This document shows positions 37,939 through 51,864 of a stretch of DNA of 56,329 nt, one piece after another. Made by a program: the position numbers and the translations under genes. The stretch spans positions 1 through 56,329 of the forward strand of contig PXBW01000158.1 in the NCBI GenBank assembly GCA_003566775.1. The letters are read 5' to 3'. This DNA comes from a candidate division WS1 bacterium. GTDB taxonomy: Bacteria; Armatimonadota; Zipacnadia; Zipacnadales; UBA5352. The notes below the pieces were generated by a model, which saw only the letters and a program-made list of their open reading frames with translations, made no database searches and had not been told where the DNA came from. Within the stretch, counting starts at the first letter, position 1. The number at the start of each line of letters is the position of its first letter.

Positions 37939-40365
37939 TCAGAGCTCACTCTCGTCCTCGGTATCCCAGAAGAACTGGAAGAACTGCGAGACGTTGTACT
38001 TGAATCGGCCGCTGCGCAGGTTTAGAAGCATCAGGGGCGTGTCGATCTGACGGGCCACGCGCGAGGTCTTGTCGCCCCAGACTTTGCGACGGAACCAGCT
38101 TTCGCGCGAGGCGCCCATCATCACCAGATCGAAGCCCTTTGCGTGTTCGATCAGCTCGTTGACCACATCACCGGTTTCGATGCGAATGCGGAAGCGACGA
38201 TGAGGCCGTCCGCCGGCATCGACTGAATCATCGAGTTCTATGTCATGTTCCCTGAGCGACTCCAGCAGTTCGGAGGCTCGTTCAGCCCGCTGTCTTGAGG
38301 TAAGGTCCTCGCCGACCACGTGCACAAGCTCGATATATGCGTCGTCGTGAACCGCCATTGGAGCGGCGAGTGAGGCCACGAGGTGCCCGTGGCGGGGGTG
38401 CTGCACCGGCACCAGTATCCGCCGGGCGGGCAGGGCTACGTCCCCGCGCACAACCACGACATTGGCGTTGGCCTCCTTTACGATCCGGTCGATGTTGGTG
38501 CCAACCACGGTCTGCGGATCCCTGCTTTGCCCGCCCCAGCCCATGACCACGAAGTTCGCATTGTAGTCCTCGACCGTGTCGATGATGGCGTTAGCCGCTC
38601 GCCTCCCCACCCGCAGGACTATGTTGGGCGTCATCCCCATCTCTTCCGCGATATGAGTCGTGTGATCCATCAGCGGCCGGGTCTCCTCGACGAATTCGTG
38701 GCCGAGGCTCACCGGTATCTGACCGGGCACTGTCACTACGTGCAGGAGGATCAGCTCTCCCGGTTGGGTCTCGAGTATCGACTTCGCAACGTTAAGTAAA
38801 TTCTCGACGTTCTCGGGATTGGCGACCGGCACCAGCACCGAGAAGCGCTCGCGATCGACTCGGAGCCGCTCCTCGATCAGCACCGGAGTGACCTCCTCCT
38901 CGCGTTCGAGCTTGCGCGAGTAGAGTGCATAGATCACGTAGCCAAGGGCAAGCCACCCGATGGTGACGTACCAGGCGATGGGAGATACGTCGAATAGCTT
39001 TGCGGCGAGAGCAATCTGCAGGATGATGGCGAGGATTGGAAGATAGGGGAAGAACGGAACGAGATAGCCGTAGGCGAGCTTATCGCCGTACTTGCGGCGG
39101 ATAGTGATCGCCGCAACGTTTATCTGCATAAAGACCAGCAGGAACATGATGTTGGCGGCGGAGGCAACGTCCTCGATCGCCGGAATGAACACCGCCATCC
39201 CTATGAGCAGCGCACCGGAGCACAGGAGTGCGATATGCGGAGTTCGCGTCTTCGGATGGACTGAGCCGAAGGCCGGAGGCAGATTGTGATCGCGGCCCAT
39301 TGCGAAGGACGCTCGGGTCGCGGCGTAGATGGTTGCGTTGAGCGCGCTGGTCGTCGCAAAGATCGCTCCCACGGTCAGCAGGATGTACCCCAGTGGCATG
39401 AACTGTTCGCCCGCCTGCAGCAATCCGAGCACCCCCGCCTCGCCGAGCCACTGGTAAGTAGGCTCGCCTGTGGGGGGCGTGACTGCTCCGATCATGCAGA
39501 AGCCGACCAGCACATAGACGGGAACCACGACGAGCAAAGCGAGAAAGATGGCCTTGGGTAGATTGCGTCGCGGATCCCTGACCTCCTCGCCCGTCTGAAC
39601 GATGATCTCAAAGCCCTCGAAAGCGATGTATGTGAGCCCCATCGCCGCGAAAACCCCACTCCACCCTTCGGGAGCGAAAGGCTGGAATGACTGCAACTGT
39701 GTCGGATCACTCGCAATCGCGAACAGACCACTGACGACGAATAGTGCGAGCACGGTCGTCTGGCCGAGAGTGACGATGTTGCCCGCCTTCCCGGTCTCCG
39801 ATACACCGCGGTAGTTTATGTAGAGGAAGAGAAGGGCGATGAGTAGAGCTACCAGCTTCTCTGCAAGTGAGACTGATACCCCGGCGGGTAGCATCCCCAT
39901 GCGGTTGACCGCCTCAACTACGTAGGCCGAGAAGCCGAGAGCGTAGAGGCTGCCCGCCACCGCATGGGCAAACCAGCCCATCCATCCTGCGAAGAACGCG
40001 TTGCTGCCGGGCAATCCCTGGCGCACCCATACATAGTAGCCACCGGCCACCGGAATCGCCGAGCCGAGTTCGGCGTGGATCATCGCGGTCAGCAGCGTGA
40101 TCACGCCGTTGAGCGCGAACGCTACGATGAGTGCAGGACCGGCGGCACCGGCGGCGATCCCGGTGAGCACGAAGATGCCGGCCCCCACCATGGCAGCAAC
40201 ACCCACCATCGTGATGTCGAACAGGCCGAGGTCTCGACTGAGTTCGGTGGTTGGCTCTCGCTGCATTACTCTGAAATCTCCATCTTCATCGAATTGCAGG
40301 TGCCCTTCGCGCGTAAGCCGACGGAAGCGACGAGGAAACCACGGGTGGTACAGGTAAGCGACCAC
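37939..40365 (-). CDS. APC-family permease fused to C-terminal universal-stress-protein-like domains (copy 2)
   Basis: TTELSRDLGLFDITMVGVAAMVGAGIFVLTGIAAGAAGPALIVAFALNGV...; near-collinear protein-level match to the 34990-37317 product; GTG start. Confidence 0.9.
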   Translation of the reverse strand: MVAYLYHPWFPRRFRRLTREGHLQFDEDGDFRVMQREPTTELSRDLGLFDITMVGVAAMVGAGIFVLTGIAAGAAGPALIVAFALNGVITLLTAMIHAELGSAIPVAGGYYVWVRQGLPGSNAFFAGWMGWFAHAVAGSLYALGFSAYVVEAVNRMGMLPAGVSVSLAEKLVALLIALLFLYINYRGVSETGKAGNIVTLGQTTVLALFVVSGLFAIASDPTQLQSFQPFAPEGWSGVFAAMGLTYIAFEGFEIIVQTGEEVRDPRRNLPKAIFLALLVVVPVYVLVGFCMIGAVTPPTGEPTYQWLGEAGVLGLLQAGEQFMPLGYILLTVGAIFATTSALNATIYAATRASFAMGRDHNLPPAFGSVHPKTRTPHIALLCSGALLIGMAVFIPAIEDVASAANIMFLLVFMQINVAAITIRRKYGDKLAYGYLVPFFPYLPILAIILQIALAAKLFDVSPIAWYVTIGWLALGYVIYALYSRKLEREEEVTPVLIEERLRVDRERFSVLVPVANPENVENLLNVAKSILETQPGELILLHVVTVPGQIPVSLGHEFVEETRPLMDHTTHIAEEMGMTPNIVLRVGRRAANAIIDTVEDYNANFVVMGWGGQSRDPQTVVGTNIDRIVKEANANVVVVRGDVALPARRILVPVQHPRHGHLVASLAAPMAVHDDAYIELVHVVGEDLTSRQRAERASELLESLREHDIELDDSVDAGGRPHRRFRIRIETGDVVNELIEHAKGFDLVMMGASRESWFRRKVWGDKTSRVARQIDTPLMLLNLRSGRFKYNVSQFFQFFWDTEDESEL

Positions 40366-40410
40366 TGCTCCCTGCGGATATGGGGGAGAAACGGCCGCCT
40401 CGCTGCAGTC

Positions 40411-40439
40411 AATATACTCCTGTGCCTCCCGTGTGTCAA
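40411..40439 (-). promoter_or_regulatory. Sigma-70-like promoter for permease copy 2
   Basis: On minus strand TTGACA (40439-40434), 17-bp spacer, TATATT (40416-40411), 45 bp before the GTG. Confidence 0.7.
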
Positions 40440-40747
40440 ATAACGGTTGGCACAGGCTCCCTCAGCGTCAGTCTCTTCTGCGACCGCCACCCGGTTAGTG
40501 TTGAGCGCCCCGGCGTGAGTTCGCATCAGGGGCTCATGGTTGATCCCCGGCTGCTGAGTAGCAGGCTCCGAGGGCGATCGCATGGGCCTCAAGGAACTCT
40601 GGAATTGCCCGCAGTGTTATACCATTTGAACGAGCAACCTGCTGATCCAGGATCAGGGTTGAATCAGCGAAGCATCGAAAGATGGATCTACGGGAGCGAA
40701 GCGGAGGTTTCCGGGTGGCCCCAACGCGATCCGCGCCGGGGGCGCCT

Positions 40748-40775
40748 TTGAGTTTGTGCCACGTTGTGTTATACT
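40748..40775 (+). promoter_or_regulatory. Sigma-70-like promoter upstream of peptidyl-prolyl isomerase gene
   Basis: TTGAGT (40748-40753), 16 bp, TATACT (40770-40775). Confidence 0.45.
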
Positions 40776-40832
40776 GATGACGAACTCATCATCGACGCAT
40801 CCTCCCGTCATCCGTGAAAGGGGCGCAGTTTT

Positions 40833-41819
40833 TTGACCTATCGCTATGTCACGATTGTGGCCATCGCTGTCGCTGTGATCGCCATGTTTGTCGGGTGTGC
40901 AAGCCCGCCGCTTGCGACGGTTGATGGTGTGCAGATAACGGAAGAAGAGTTCAACGAACGTCTGGTGAAGCATTTCGGTGAGGACATGCTTCGGGACATG
41001 ATCGATCGCGAGTTGTTCCGGAAAGCCGCGCAGGAGCGTGGCATCGAGGTCACCGAGGAGGAGCTTCAGGAAGAGTTGGAGCAGGCCGCGGCACAGTTCC
41101 CGTCCGAGGAGATGTTCGAGCAGTGGCTCGCCGATCGCCAGCTCACGCAGGAAGAGTGGGAAGAGCATGTGGAGATGGCGGTCCTGACTCGAAAGCTGGC
41201 GCTGCACGACATCGATCCGAGCGAGGAACAGTTGCGAGCGTTCTACGAGGAGCACCGCGAGCGTTTCCGGGAGCCTGCAATGGTCTCCTACAGCGAGATC
41301 GTGGTCTCGACACAGGAAGACGCTGACGAGGTTCTGGCACAACTGGAGGCCGGGGAGGCGAGCTTCGCCGATCTTGCCCGCCAGTATTCGATGTCTCCGT
41401 CAAGAGAGAGAGGCGGCGAGATCCCCGAGACGCCGATCGCGGCCATTCCGGTACCGGAGATAGCAGAGGCGGCTGAGACGGTGGAGGTCGGCGGAATCAG
41501 CGAGCCCTTCGAAGCCGGTGGCCAGTGGTACATCATTCGAGTCCGCGACCGGCAGGAGGAGCGGCAGATTGAGTGGGAGGCCGACAGAGATCAGATACTC
41601 GAGGCCTATCAGATGGCCAATGCCCGCTCGCTGCAGGAGATCCTCAGCGAGCAGATAGAGCAGACTAACGTCAATATCGTGGATCCGCGCTTCCAGGGTC
41701 TCGCGGAGGTCTATACCGCGATGCCGAGCGACATCCCCGGATTCGGCGTTGAAGAGGGCATGCCGATGCCCGAGGGAGCCGTTCCTGTCGAGCCTGAGGC
41801 ACCGCCGGTAGGCCAGTAA
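40833..41819 (+). CDS. SurA/PrsA-like peptidyl-prolyl isomerase lipoprotein (parvulin)
   Basis: Lipobox VGC; ATVDGVQITEEEFNERLVKHFG...VSYSEIVVSTQEDADEVLAQLEAGEASFADLARQYSMSPSRERGGEI; TTG start. Confidence 0.88.
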   Translation: MTYRYVTIVAIAVAVIAMFVGCASPPLATVDGVQITEEEFNERLVKHFGEDMLRDMIDRELFRKAAQERGIEVTEEELQEELEQAAAQFPSEEMFEQWLADRQLTQEEWEEHVEMAVLTRKLALHDIDPSEEQLRAFYEEHRERFREPAMVSYSEIVVSTQEDADEVLAQLEAGEASFADLARQYSMSPSRERGGEIPETPIAAIPVPEIAEAAETVEVGGISEPFEAGGQWYIIRVRDRQEERQIEWEADRDQILEAYQMANARSLQEILSEQIEQTNVNIVDPRFQGLAEVYTAMPSDIPGFGVEEGMPMPEGAVPVEPEAPPVGQ

Positions 41820-41858
41820 GATCCGCCTGACGAAAGGTACAGGGCAAGGCGTGCCCTG

Positions 41859-42632
41859 ATGGTCGCTGAGATGGAGCAGTTCGACGAACTCGTAAGGGTC
41901 ATGGCCCGGTTGCGGGGGCCCGATGGTTGTCCGTGGGACGGGGAGCAGACGCATAGTTCCCTGCGGCAGTACCTGTTGGAGGAGACCTACGAGGCACTCG
42001 AGGCGATCGAGCAGCAGGACTGGGCGCGCCTCGCCGACGAGTTGGGAGATGTGCTTCTCCAGGTGGTCTTCCACTCACAACTTGCCTCAGAGCGCGGCGA
42101 CTTCACGATCGAGGATGTCTGCGAGCACATTGTCACCAAGTTGAAGACCCGACACCCGCACGTGTTCGCGGACACCCTCGTGGCCGACAGCGACGAGGTA
42201 ATCACCAACTGGGAGTCGCTGAAGCGCCAGGAGGAAGGCTACTGCGAGCGCGAATCGGCGCTCGATGGAGTGCCGACGACACTGCCGGCACTGCAGCGGG
42301 CATACAAGCTGCAGAAGCAGGCCTCCCGCGCGGGCTTCGACTGGGAAGAGATCAGCGGACCGCGTGCGAAGATCGATGAAGAACTTCGCGAGGTGGATGA
42401 GGCCGAAGCCGAGGCCGTTGAGCATGAGATCGGAGATCTGCTCTTCGCGGTGGTGAATCTCGCTCGGTTCCTCGGGGTCGAACCCGAGAGCGCGCTGCGC
42501 CGTGCCAATGAACGATTTGCGAGCCGGTTTCGCACTGTAGAACAGGCGGCGGGCGACACAGAGCGCCTGCGCGAGATGAGCCCGACCGAGATGGATGTCT
42601 TATGGGAGCAGGCGAAATCGGAGGAGGCGTAG
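41859..42632 (+). CDS. mazG: Nucleoside triphosphate pyrophosphohydrolase MazG
   Basis: MEQFDELVRVMARLRGPDGCPWDGEQTHSSLRQYLLEETYEALEAI...ELGDVLLQVVFHSQLASERGDF...KLKTRHPHVFAD. Confidence 0.95.
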   Translation: MVAEMEQFDELVRVMARLRGPDGCPWDGEQTHSSLRQYLLEETYEALEAIEQQDWARLADELGDVLLQVVFHSQLASERGDFTIEDVCEHIVTKLKTRHPHVFADTLVADSDEVITNWESLKRQEEGYCERESALDGVPTTLPALQRAYKLQKQASRAGFDWEEISGPRAKIDEELREVDEAEAEAVEHEIGDLLFAVVNLARFLGVEPESALRRANERFASRFRTVEQAAGDTERLREMSPTEMDVLWEQAKSEEA

Positions 42633-42719
42633 TTCTTAGAGGGATCCTGCGTTGAATGTGGAATACAGTATTGACTCGCTCGCGCCGAGCGATGTCCGCA
42701 GGCGGGATCCGCTGTACTC

Positions 42720-43001
42720 ATGGCCATGCGATTGGACAGGTACCTCAAGAACGTCGGCATCGTCAAGCGTCGCACCCTCGCTAAGCGCCTCGCGGACGAG
42801 GGCAACGTGGAGGTTAACGAGCGCACGGCGAAGCCCAGCACCGAGGTGTCGGTGGGTGATCGCATCCAGGTACAGATAGGGATGCAGATCACCGAGTATG
42901 AGGTGCTGGATACAGCAGAGCGCCCGGTTGCGAAGAAGAAGCGTGAGGAATACGTCCGACTGCTCAACTCAGAGCGGGTGCAGCCGCTGGATGATCTATG
43001 A
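42720..43001 (+). CDS. S4-domain RNA-binding protein, RqcP (YabO)/Hsp15-like
   Basis: MRLDRYLKNVGIVKRRTLAKRLADEGNVEVNERTAKPSTEVSVGDRIQVQIG; immediately after mazG, as in the Bacillus yabN-yabO arrangement. Confidence 0.8.
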   Translation: MAMRLDRYLKNVGIVKRRTLAKRLADEGNVEVNERTAKPSTEVSVGDRIQVQIGMQITEYEVLDTAERPVAKKKREEYVRLLNSERVQPLDDL

Positions 43002-43120
43002 ACGCCGCAGCCGCAGAGCTGAGTTTTACATAACGTGATCGCACAGTGCAGCACAACAGTTCGAATTATCACACGACGGTAGTATCCCATGGTTGTGACA
43101 AGAAACAGGGAGGACGCTTC

Positions 43121-47219
<4,099 letters not shown>

Positions 47220-47289
47220 TATACTGCGTCCCACGTGATTGGCCGACAATACTGCACTGCCACGTCCTGAGCGATGGACAGGGAGATGG

Positions 47290-47859
47290 ATGGCCGTGGC
47301 TACTACGGACCAGGAATCGCAGAGCGTTCCATGGCAGTCAAAACGTCGCCGCATCATACTGATAGTGGTCATCGGCCTGTTTGCGGTCGGCTGGGGACCG
47401 AATGCGGCCAGCGTAGTGGTGGATAGCTGGATCAAGTCTAACCAGGTGCGCGAGTACGAAGCCGAGATCGAGGCAATGCAGGATCGGATTTCGGCACTCG
47501 AGCGTGAAGCGAACTATGGAGCGACGCCGATCGGGCGGGATGTGGAGGCGAAGCGTCGGTTCGGGGTCGGTCCAGAGGATGAGATCTGGATAACCGTCGA
47601 GGCTGAGATAGTCCCTGAGATGCGTCCGGAACCCGCTTCGATCGCCGAACGGGTCAATCGCTGGCTGACGGACGCCGGTGGCGAATTCATGGATGGCCTG
47701 CGCGAGACAGGTGCGGTGGCGCGTTATCTCGTCGGTCTGGATCGAGTGGAGGTGGGCGTGGAGAGCGCCGGGGAGGATGAAGACGGGAATGATGAGGTTC
47801 CCATCTATGAGGTGTTTTCCACGGCTGAATCCGCCGAGGAATCTGAAGACGCGCAGTAG
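47290..47859 (+). CDS. FtsB/DivIC-like septum formation initiator with long C-terminal extension
   Basis: One TM (IILIVVIGLFAVGWGPNAASVVV), coiled coil EYEAEIEAMQDRISALERE, then VEAKRRFGVGPEDEIWI resembling the ...LGyvrpGEiv motif; located after eno, a common ftsB position. Confidence 0.6.
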   Translation: MAVATTDQESQSVPWQSKRRRIILIVVIGLFAVGWGPNAASVVVDSWIKSNQVREYEAEIEAMQDRISALEREANYGATPIGRDVEAKRRFGVGPEDEIWITVEAEIVPEMRPEPASIAERVNRWLTDAGGEFMDGLRETGAVARYLVGLDRVEVGVESAGEDEDGNDEVPIYEVFSTAESAEESEDAQ

Positions 47860-47890
47860 AAGAGCGCATCTATCGTCAAGCAATGCAATC

Positions 47891-47938
47891 GCGGTCGCGG
47901 CTGCTCTCCGAGCGAGAGCACGCGACCGCTTCCTTTGT
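47891..47938 (+). terminator. Intrinsic terminator-like hairpin after FtsB-like gene
   Basis: GCGGTCGCG gct GCTCTC cgagc GAGAGC a CGCGACCGC followed by ttccttt. Confidence 0.7.
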
Positions 47939-47984
47939 GAGGCGAACATAGATTACGCCCTCAGGGAGGCCGAGGCGCCAGTCA

Positions 47985-48443
47985 TCAGAGGCGCACACTT
48001 TCCCCGTCATCGTTGAGCGCCTCCCCGGTCTCAACGAGGTGCTCGACGCGGCGGCGTATCTCGTCGCGAATCTCGCGGAAGAATGCTGTGCGCTCCTCCT
48101 CGCTGCCCTCCGCCCCCGCCGGGTCTTCGAGGTCCCAGTGGACGTTCGCGTTGGCGCCGAGGAAGATCGGGCAGGACTGCTTTGCCCCGCCGCAGACCGT
48201 GATCACGAGGTCGAAGCTCTCCTCGTCGTAGACGCCGAGGTCCTTCGGCACATGGGCGGAGATGTCGATGCCGACTTCGGCCATCGCCTTGATCGCCAGC
48301 GGATGGACGCACTCGGCAGGCTCGCTGCCCGCGGAGTGGACTTCGTAGCCCTTCCCACCGAGTTCGCGCAGAAAACCCTCACCCATCTGACTGCGGCAGG
48401 AGTTGCCGGTGCATAGAAATAGCACGCGCCTTCTGTCTGTCAT
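47985..48443 (-). CDS. arsC: Arsenate reductase, LMW-PTP-like (thioredoxin-coupled type)
   Basis: RRVLFLCTGNSCRSQMGEGFLRELGGKGYEVHSAGSEPA...DLVITVCGGAKQSCPIF; start at ATG 48443 (MTDRRR) or 48461. Confidence 0.9.
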   Translation of the reverse strand: MTDRRRVLFLCTGNSCRSQMGEGFLRELGGKGYEVHSAGSEPAECVHPLAIKAMAEVGIDISAHVPKDLGVYDEESFDLVITVCGGAKQSCPIFLGANANVHWDLEDPAGAEGSEEERTAFFREIRDEIRRRVEHLVETGEALNDDGESVRL

Positions 48444-48470
48444 CAGTGTCACCTCGAGCATGAGTTATTG

Positions 48471-49892
48471 TCAGATCATCAGCCACGTCGGGCTTGACCA
48501 CGCCTGCGCGCCTGAGGCGCACGTAACCCGCAGATAGTAGTACACGAACGGGCCGTCGAACCATCCTGCCGGATCGAACGCGATCTCCGACAGGTCCGCG
48601 TGATCGGCGAAGTCGACCGTCGCGCGCCACGATTCGCCGCCGGGCGTGACCGAGTGTATGTCCTGCCCGTTGCGCACGACATCCACGCGTTCGATCTCAG
48701 TCTGTGTGGCGATCTCGGCCTCGATCTGCACAGGTCCGTCGCCATCGCGCCGGGAATGCACGAGGCCCATGCGATCGCCCGCGATGCACTCCTCGATGAT
48801 GATGCGCTCGTCGCTGGCGGCCCAGCAGTCGCGCTGGCGGATCGCGTCGAAGACTGCCTCGTGCGAGAGCCCCGGCGCCCGGACCGCCGTAAGCCCCGGT
48901 GGCGCATGAAGCTGGCGGCTGTCATCACCGTAGCTTGAGGGCATCGTCGCGTGAGTGTCGGTGCCTGCGATGAAGCCCAGCGGGTAGCCCTGCGCCAGCA
49001 GGTCCTGCGCGAAACAAGGGCCGTCGTGGACCTCCAGCAGCGCGCGCGGATTGCCGCGGAACTCGCTGCTGCCCCACTTGGAATGTATCTCCATCACCGG
49101 CATGAGGTCCGGACCGGGGTAGATCTCATCGCAGAGTTCCCCGTGTTTACCGGTGCGGGCGGTGTGATGCGGCACCACGAAGCAGCCATCCGGCAACGCC
49201 TCCGCGAGCGTCCTCGCGTCGCCCTCCTCGTAGTGATCGACGAACTCCTCGAGGTCATCGCGGCAGTAGACGTTGTTGTCGCCGCCCGCCCCGCCCTTGT
49301 GTGAGGCCTCGTAGCCGAGCAGCACCGCGAAGTTCGGCGGATCATCGAAGACGCTGAAGGCGCGCCGCTGCGCCTCCCACTTGCCGACCGTGCAGCGCCC
49401 GTTGGAGACATGGTCGGCGGCGGTCGCCCAGTCGAGGGCGCTAAGATAGCGCGCGGCCACGTAGCAGAAGTCGAGGGAGCGGCACTGCCGGGGGTGGCAG
49501 TCGCTGATGACCGTGTGAACGTGCGGGTCGCCCCAGAAGATGCGGCGGGCATCGCGGCTGCAGTGGATCGGGTTGCTCGCGAAGCTCCTGTCGCCAAGCT
49601 CGAAGGTGAGCCGGTGCCAGCCCTCTTCGGCGATCGATGCGCCTTCGATCGACGCGATTGCTGGGCGCCCTGCCTCGAAGGTGACTTCGCCGACGCCCTC
49701 CGCCGGACCGTCGGCGAGGCGCGCCACGTCGTCGCATTCCAGCGAGGCGTAGGCCTTCGCATCGACTGCGGCGAGGCGGATGGCGAACTGCTCTTCGGGG
49801 CGCACGACCGACGGTGCGACGATCTGCAGGCGGTCAACCGGGCCGCCGGGCCCCTCCACCGCGAGTATCCGCTCACACAGGCTGTGATACAT
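48471..49892 (-). CDS. PHP-like/DUF3604-type putative metal-dependent protein
   Basis: IFWGDPHVHTVISDCHPRQCRSLDFCYVAARYLSALDWATAADHV...FVVPHHTARTGKHGELCDEIYPGPDLMPVMEIHSKWGSSE...GFIAGTDTHATMPSSYGDD. Confidence 0.75.
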   Translation of the reverse strand: MYHSLCERILAVEGPGGPVDRLQIVAPSVVRPEEQFAIRLAAVDAKAYASLECDDVARLADGPAEGVGEVTFEAGRPAIASIEGASIAEEGWHRLTFELGDRSFASNPIHCSRDARRIFWGDPHVHTVISDCHPRQCRSLDFCYVAARYLSALDWATAADHVSNGRCTVGKWEAQRRAFSVFDDPPNFAVLLGYEASHKGGAGGDNNVYCRDDLEEFVDHYEEGDARTLAEALPDGCFVVPHHTARTGKHGELCDEIYPGPDLMPVMEIHSKWGSSEFRGNPRALLEVHDGPCFAQDLLAQGYPLGFIAGTDTHATMPSSYGDDSRQLHAPPGLTAVRAPGLSHEAVFDAIRQRDCWAASDERIIIEECIAGDRMGLVHSRRDGDGPVQIEAEIATQTEIERVDVVRNGQDIHSVTPGGESWRATVDFADHADLSEIAFDPAGWFDGPFVYYYLRVTCASGAQAWSSPTWLMI

Positions 49893-50017
49893 TGCTTCGA
49901 CCTCTCTCACTGCGGATCGAACCTCAAAGACACGAGCATGGTTCGCCGCGCGCGGTAGCGATTCCTCGCGCGTCGAGAGGCCGGGGCCTCTCATACGACG
50001 TGGAGTGAGCGATCCGC

Positions 50018-51864
50018 CTAACGCACCTGAGGCATGGCGACCCTCGCGGGATCAACCGTAAGTCGCACCGCTGCGGTGTCTCCCGGCTCCAGCACGACCC
50101 TTGCCAACTCGGTCTCGGGCCTCTCCGCAATCGGTTCCCACGCATAAGTCTGCACCCGGATGTAATACGTACCCGGCATGAGCGGGCCGACCTGGAACTC
50201 GCCATTATGATCGAGCCAGCGGGGCGTACTGACCCTCGGCATCAAGTGTGAGAGTGGTACGGTCCAGGGTTCAGGCTCACGATCCTGCCACGCGGGTGGG
50301 CTCCCATTGTGACAGACACCGAGGTCCTCGTGACCGGTCGCCGGTAGGTCGTACGGACACTTCCCCTGATCCACGAGGCGGCCGCGCGGCTGATTGGCAA
50401 CTCCAGTGAGATGTCCTCCCGCAGGTCGGTTAGCAGAGGTTCAGAACTGATCGCGTCATCTGTTCGCGCCGCGAATGCCATGCCGCCCCACGGCCTCCAT
50501 CCGGAACTCGCGAATTCACCATTCTCGTCCGTAATCGCAATCGGGTCGGACAGGCCCCGGAGCCCCCTGTCCGTGCCATACATGGCCGCAGTGGTTTCGC
50601 CCAGCCACAGCACTTCTGCGCCGGTCACGGTGGATCCGTCTTCGGCCACTACTCGCCCGCGGATCGTAAGCCCTACCGGAATGGTGAAGGTTGGAAGGTT
50701 GGTCGCTTCCCCTGCGGCGACGGTGAAACTCAGCACATCGTCGACCAAATGGGAAAACACGTGATGTGAGCGGGCGCCGTAGGGGAAGAGGTGGTAGTCG
50801 CCCGGAAGCAGGTGCAATGAGTAGCGGCCTTCGGCGTCGGTGTACGTTCGGGGAGTCGCACCGCCGGCTTCACCCCGGTGGATGACCACCGCAACGTCTG
50901 CGATTGCCGCACCATCCTCTCCTCTGATGAGGCCGGAGACGGGCCACGCCGGCTGGAACTCAATCTCATGTTCAACGGTCTCGCCGGGTCTGACCGTCAT
51001 GCTCTGCTGCGCCATCGTCGGAAGGAACCGGTCGCTACCGGACGGGCGCATGAACACTTCGATCTCTCCGGGGGCGCAGTGATCGATGAGAACGTGATCG
51101 CGACCGGCGAAGGTGATGGCAGGTACTGCTGAGCGGCTTCTTACGATGACTGCGCATCCGGCGTAATTCGCCGGGTCATCGGCTCCCGTTGCGCGAATCA
51201 GCACGCTGCCCCCCTGCTGCAGTCTTACGACATCCGTCGTCTCACGGTAATACTCAGCCGCAAGCCCGGGAGCGATGACGGAGTATCCCAGCGGGTGGTG
51301 GTAATCGCTGGAGAGCGACAGCGTCGCATACCCGTCCGCATCGGTCTCAAGGTGCAGATCCTCTAACGACTCGGGCCTGCTAACCGTAGGTATGAGTCGC
51401 GCACCGGGGACCGGTTCATTGTCCGGGCCAAGCACGCGGACGCGCCGATCGGAAGAAGGTCTCAGCACGATGACAGGGTCCGCTTCGGGACGGGTTCTAC
51501 CTTCCTCGATGGAGATGGCGTAGCCCGACCTGTACGCGTGCCATCTGGAGGCAACGCCTTCAGTTCGGCTTACGGGTGCGCGCCCCTGTGCGTCCGTGAC
51601 GGCCTGGGCCTGCATTCGGGAGTAAGGGGCGTCAGGGCTGTCTGCGTCCAGGCGCCAGACGGTTGCGCCCTCCACCGGTCGTCCATGCATGTCGAAGACG
51701 TGCACGAAGCCCTCGTCCAACAGCGGCGGCGTGAAAGGCGGCCCGGAGGCCGCCTCCGTCGCCGCTCCCTGAACTGCGAGAGGATGTTCGACCCTCGCCT
51801 GCTCATCACAGCCGCAGGCCAGCACCAGGAGTGCCAGCATCATCGCGATGCCTGAGCGTGACAT
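50018..51864 (-). pseudogene. Carboxypeptidase-regulatory-like lipoprotein with probable frameshift near 50275-50340
   Basis: ORF 50242-51864 (MSRSGIAMMLALLVLACGCDEQ..., lipobox) ends in SVRTTYRRPVTRTSVSVTMGAHPRG then non-domain residues; overlapping frame 50018-50374 supplies the expected C-terminus REPEPWTVPLSHLMPRVSTPRWLDHNGEFQVGPLMPGTYYIRVQTY...LEPGDTAAVRLTVDP. Confidence 0.7.

Noticed and set aside
40660-41342. 229-aa minus-strand ORF upstream of and overlapping the PPIase gene
   Set aside because: Mostly antisense to the PPIase coding sequence; no domain signal.
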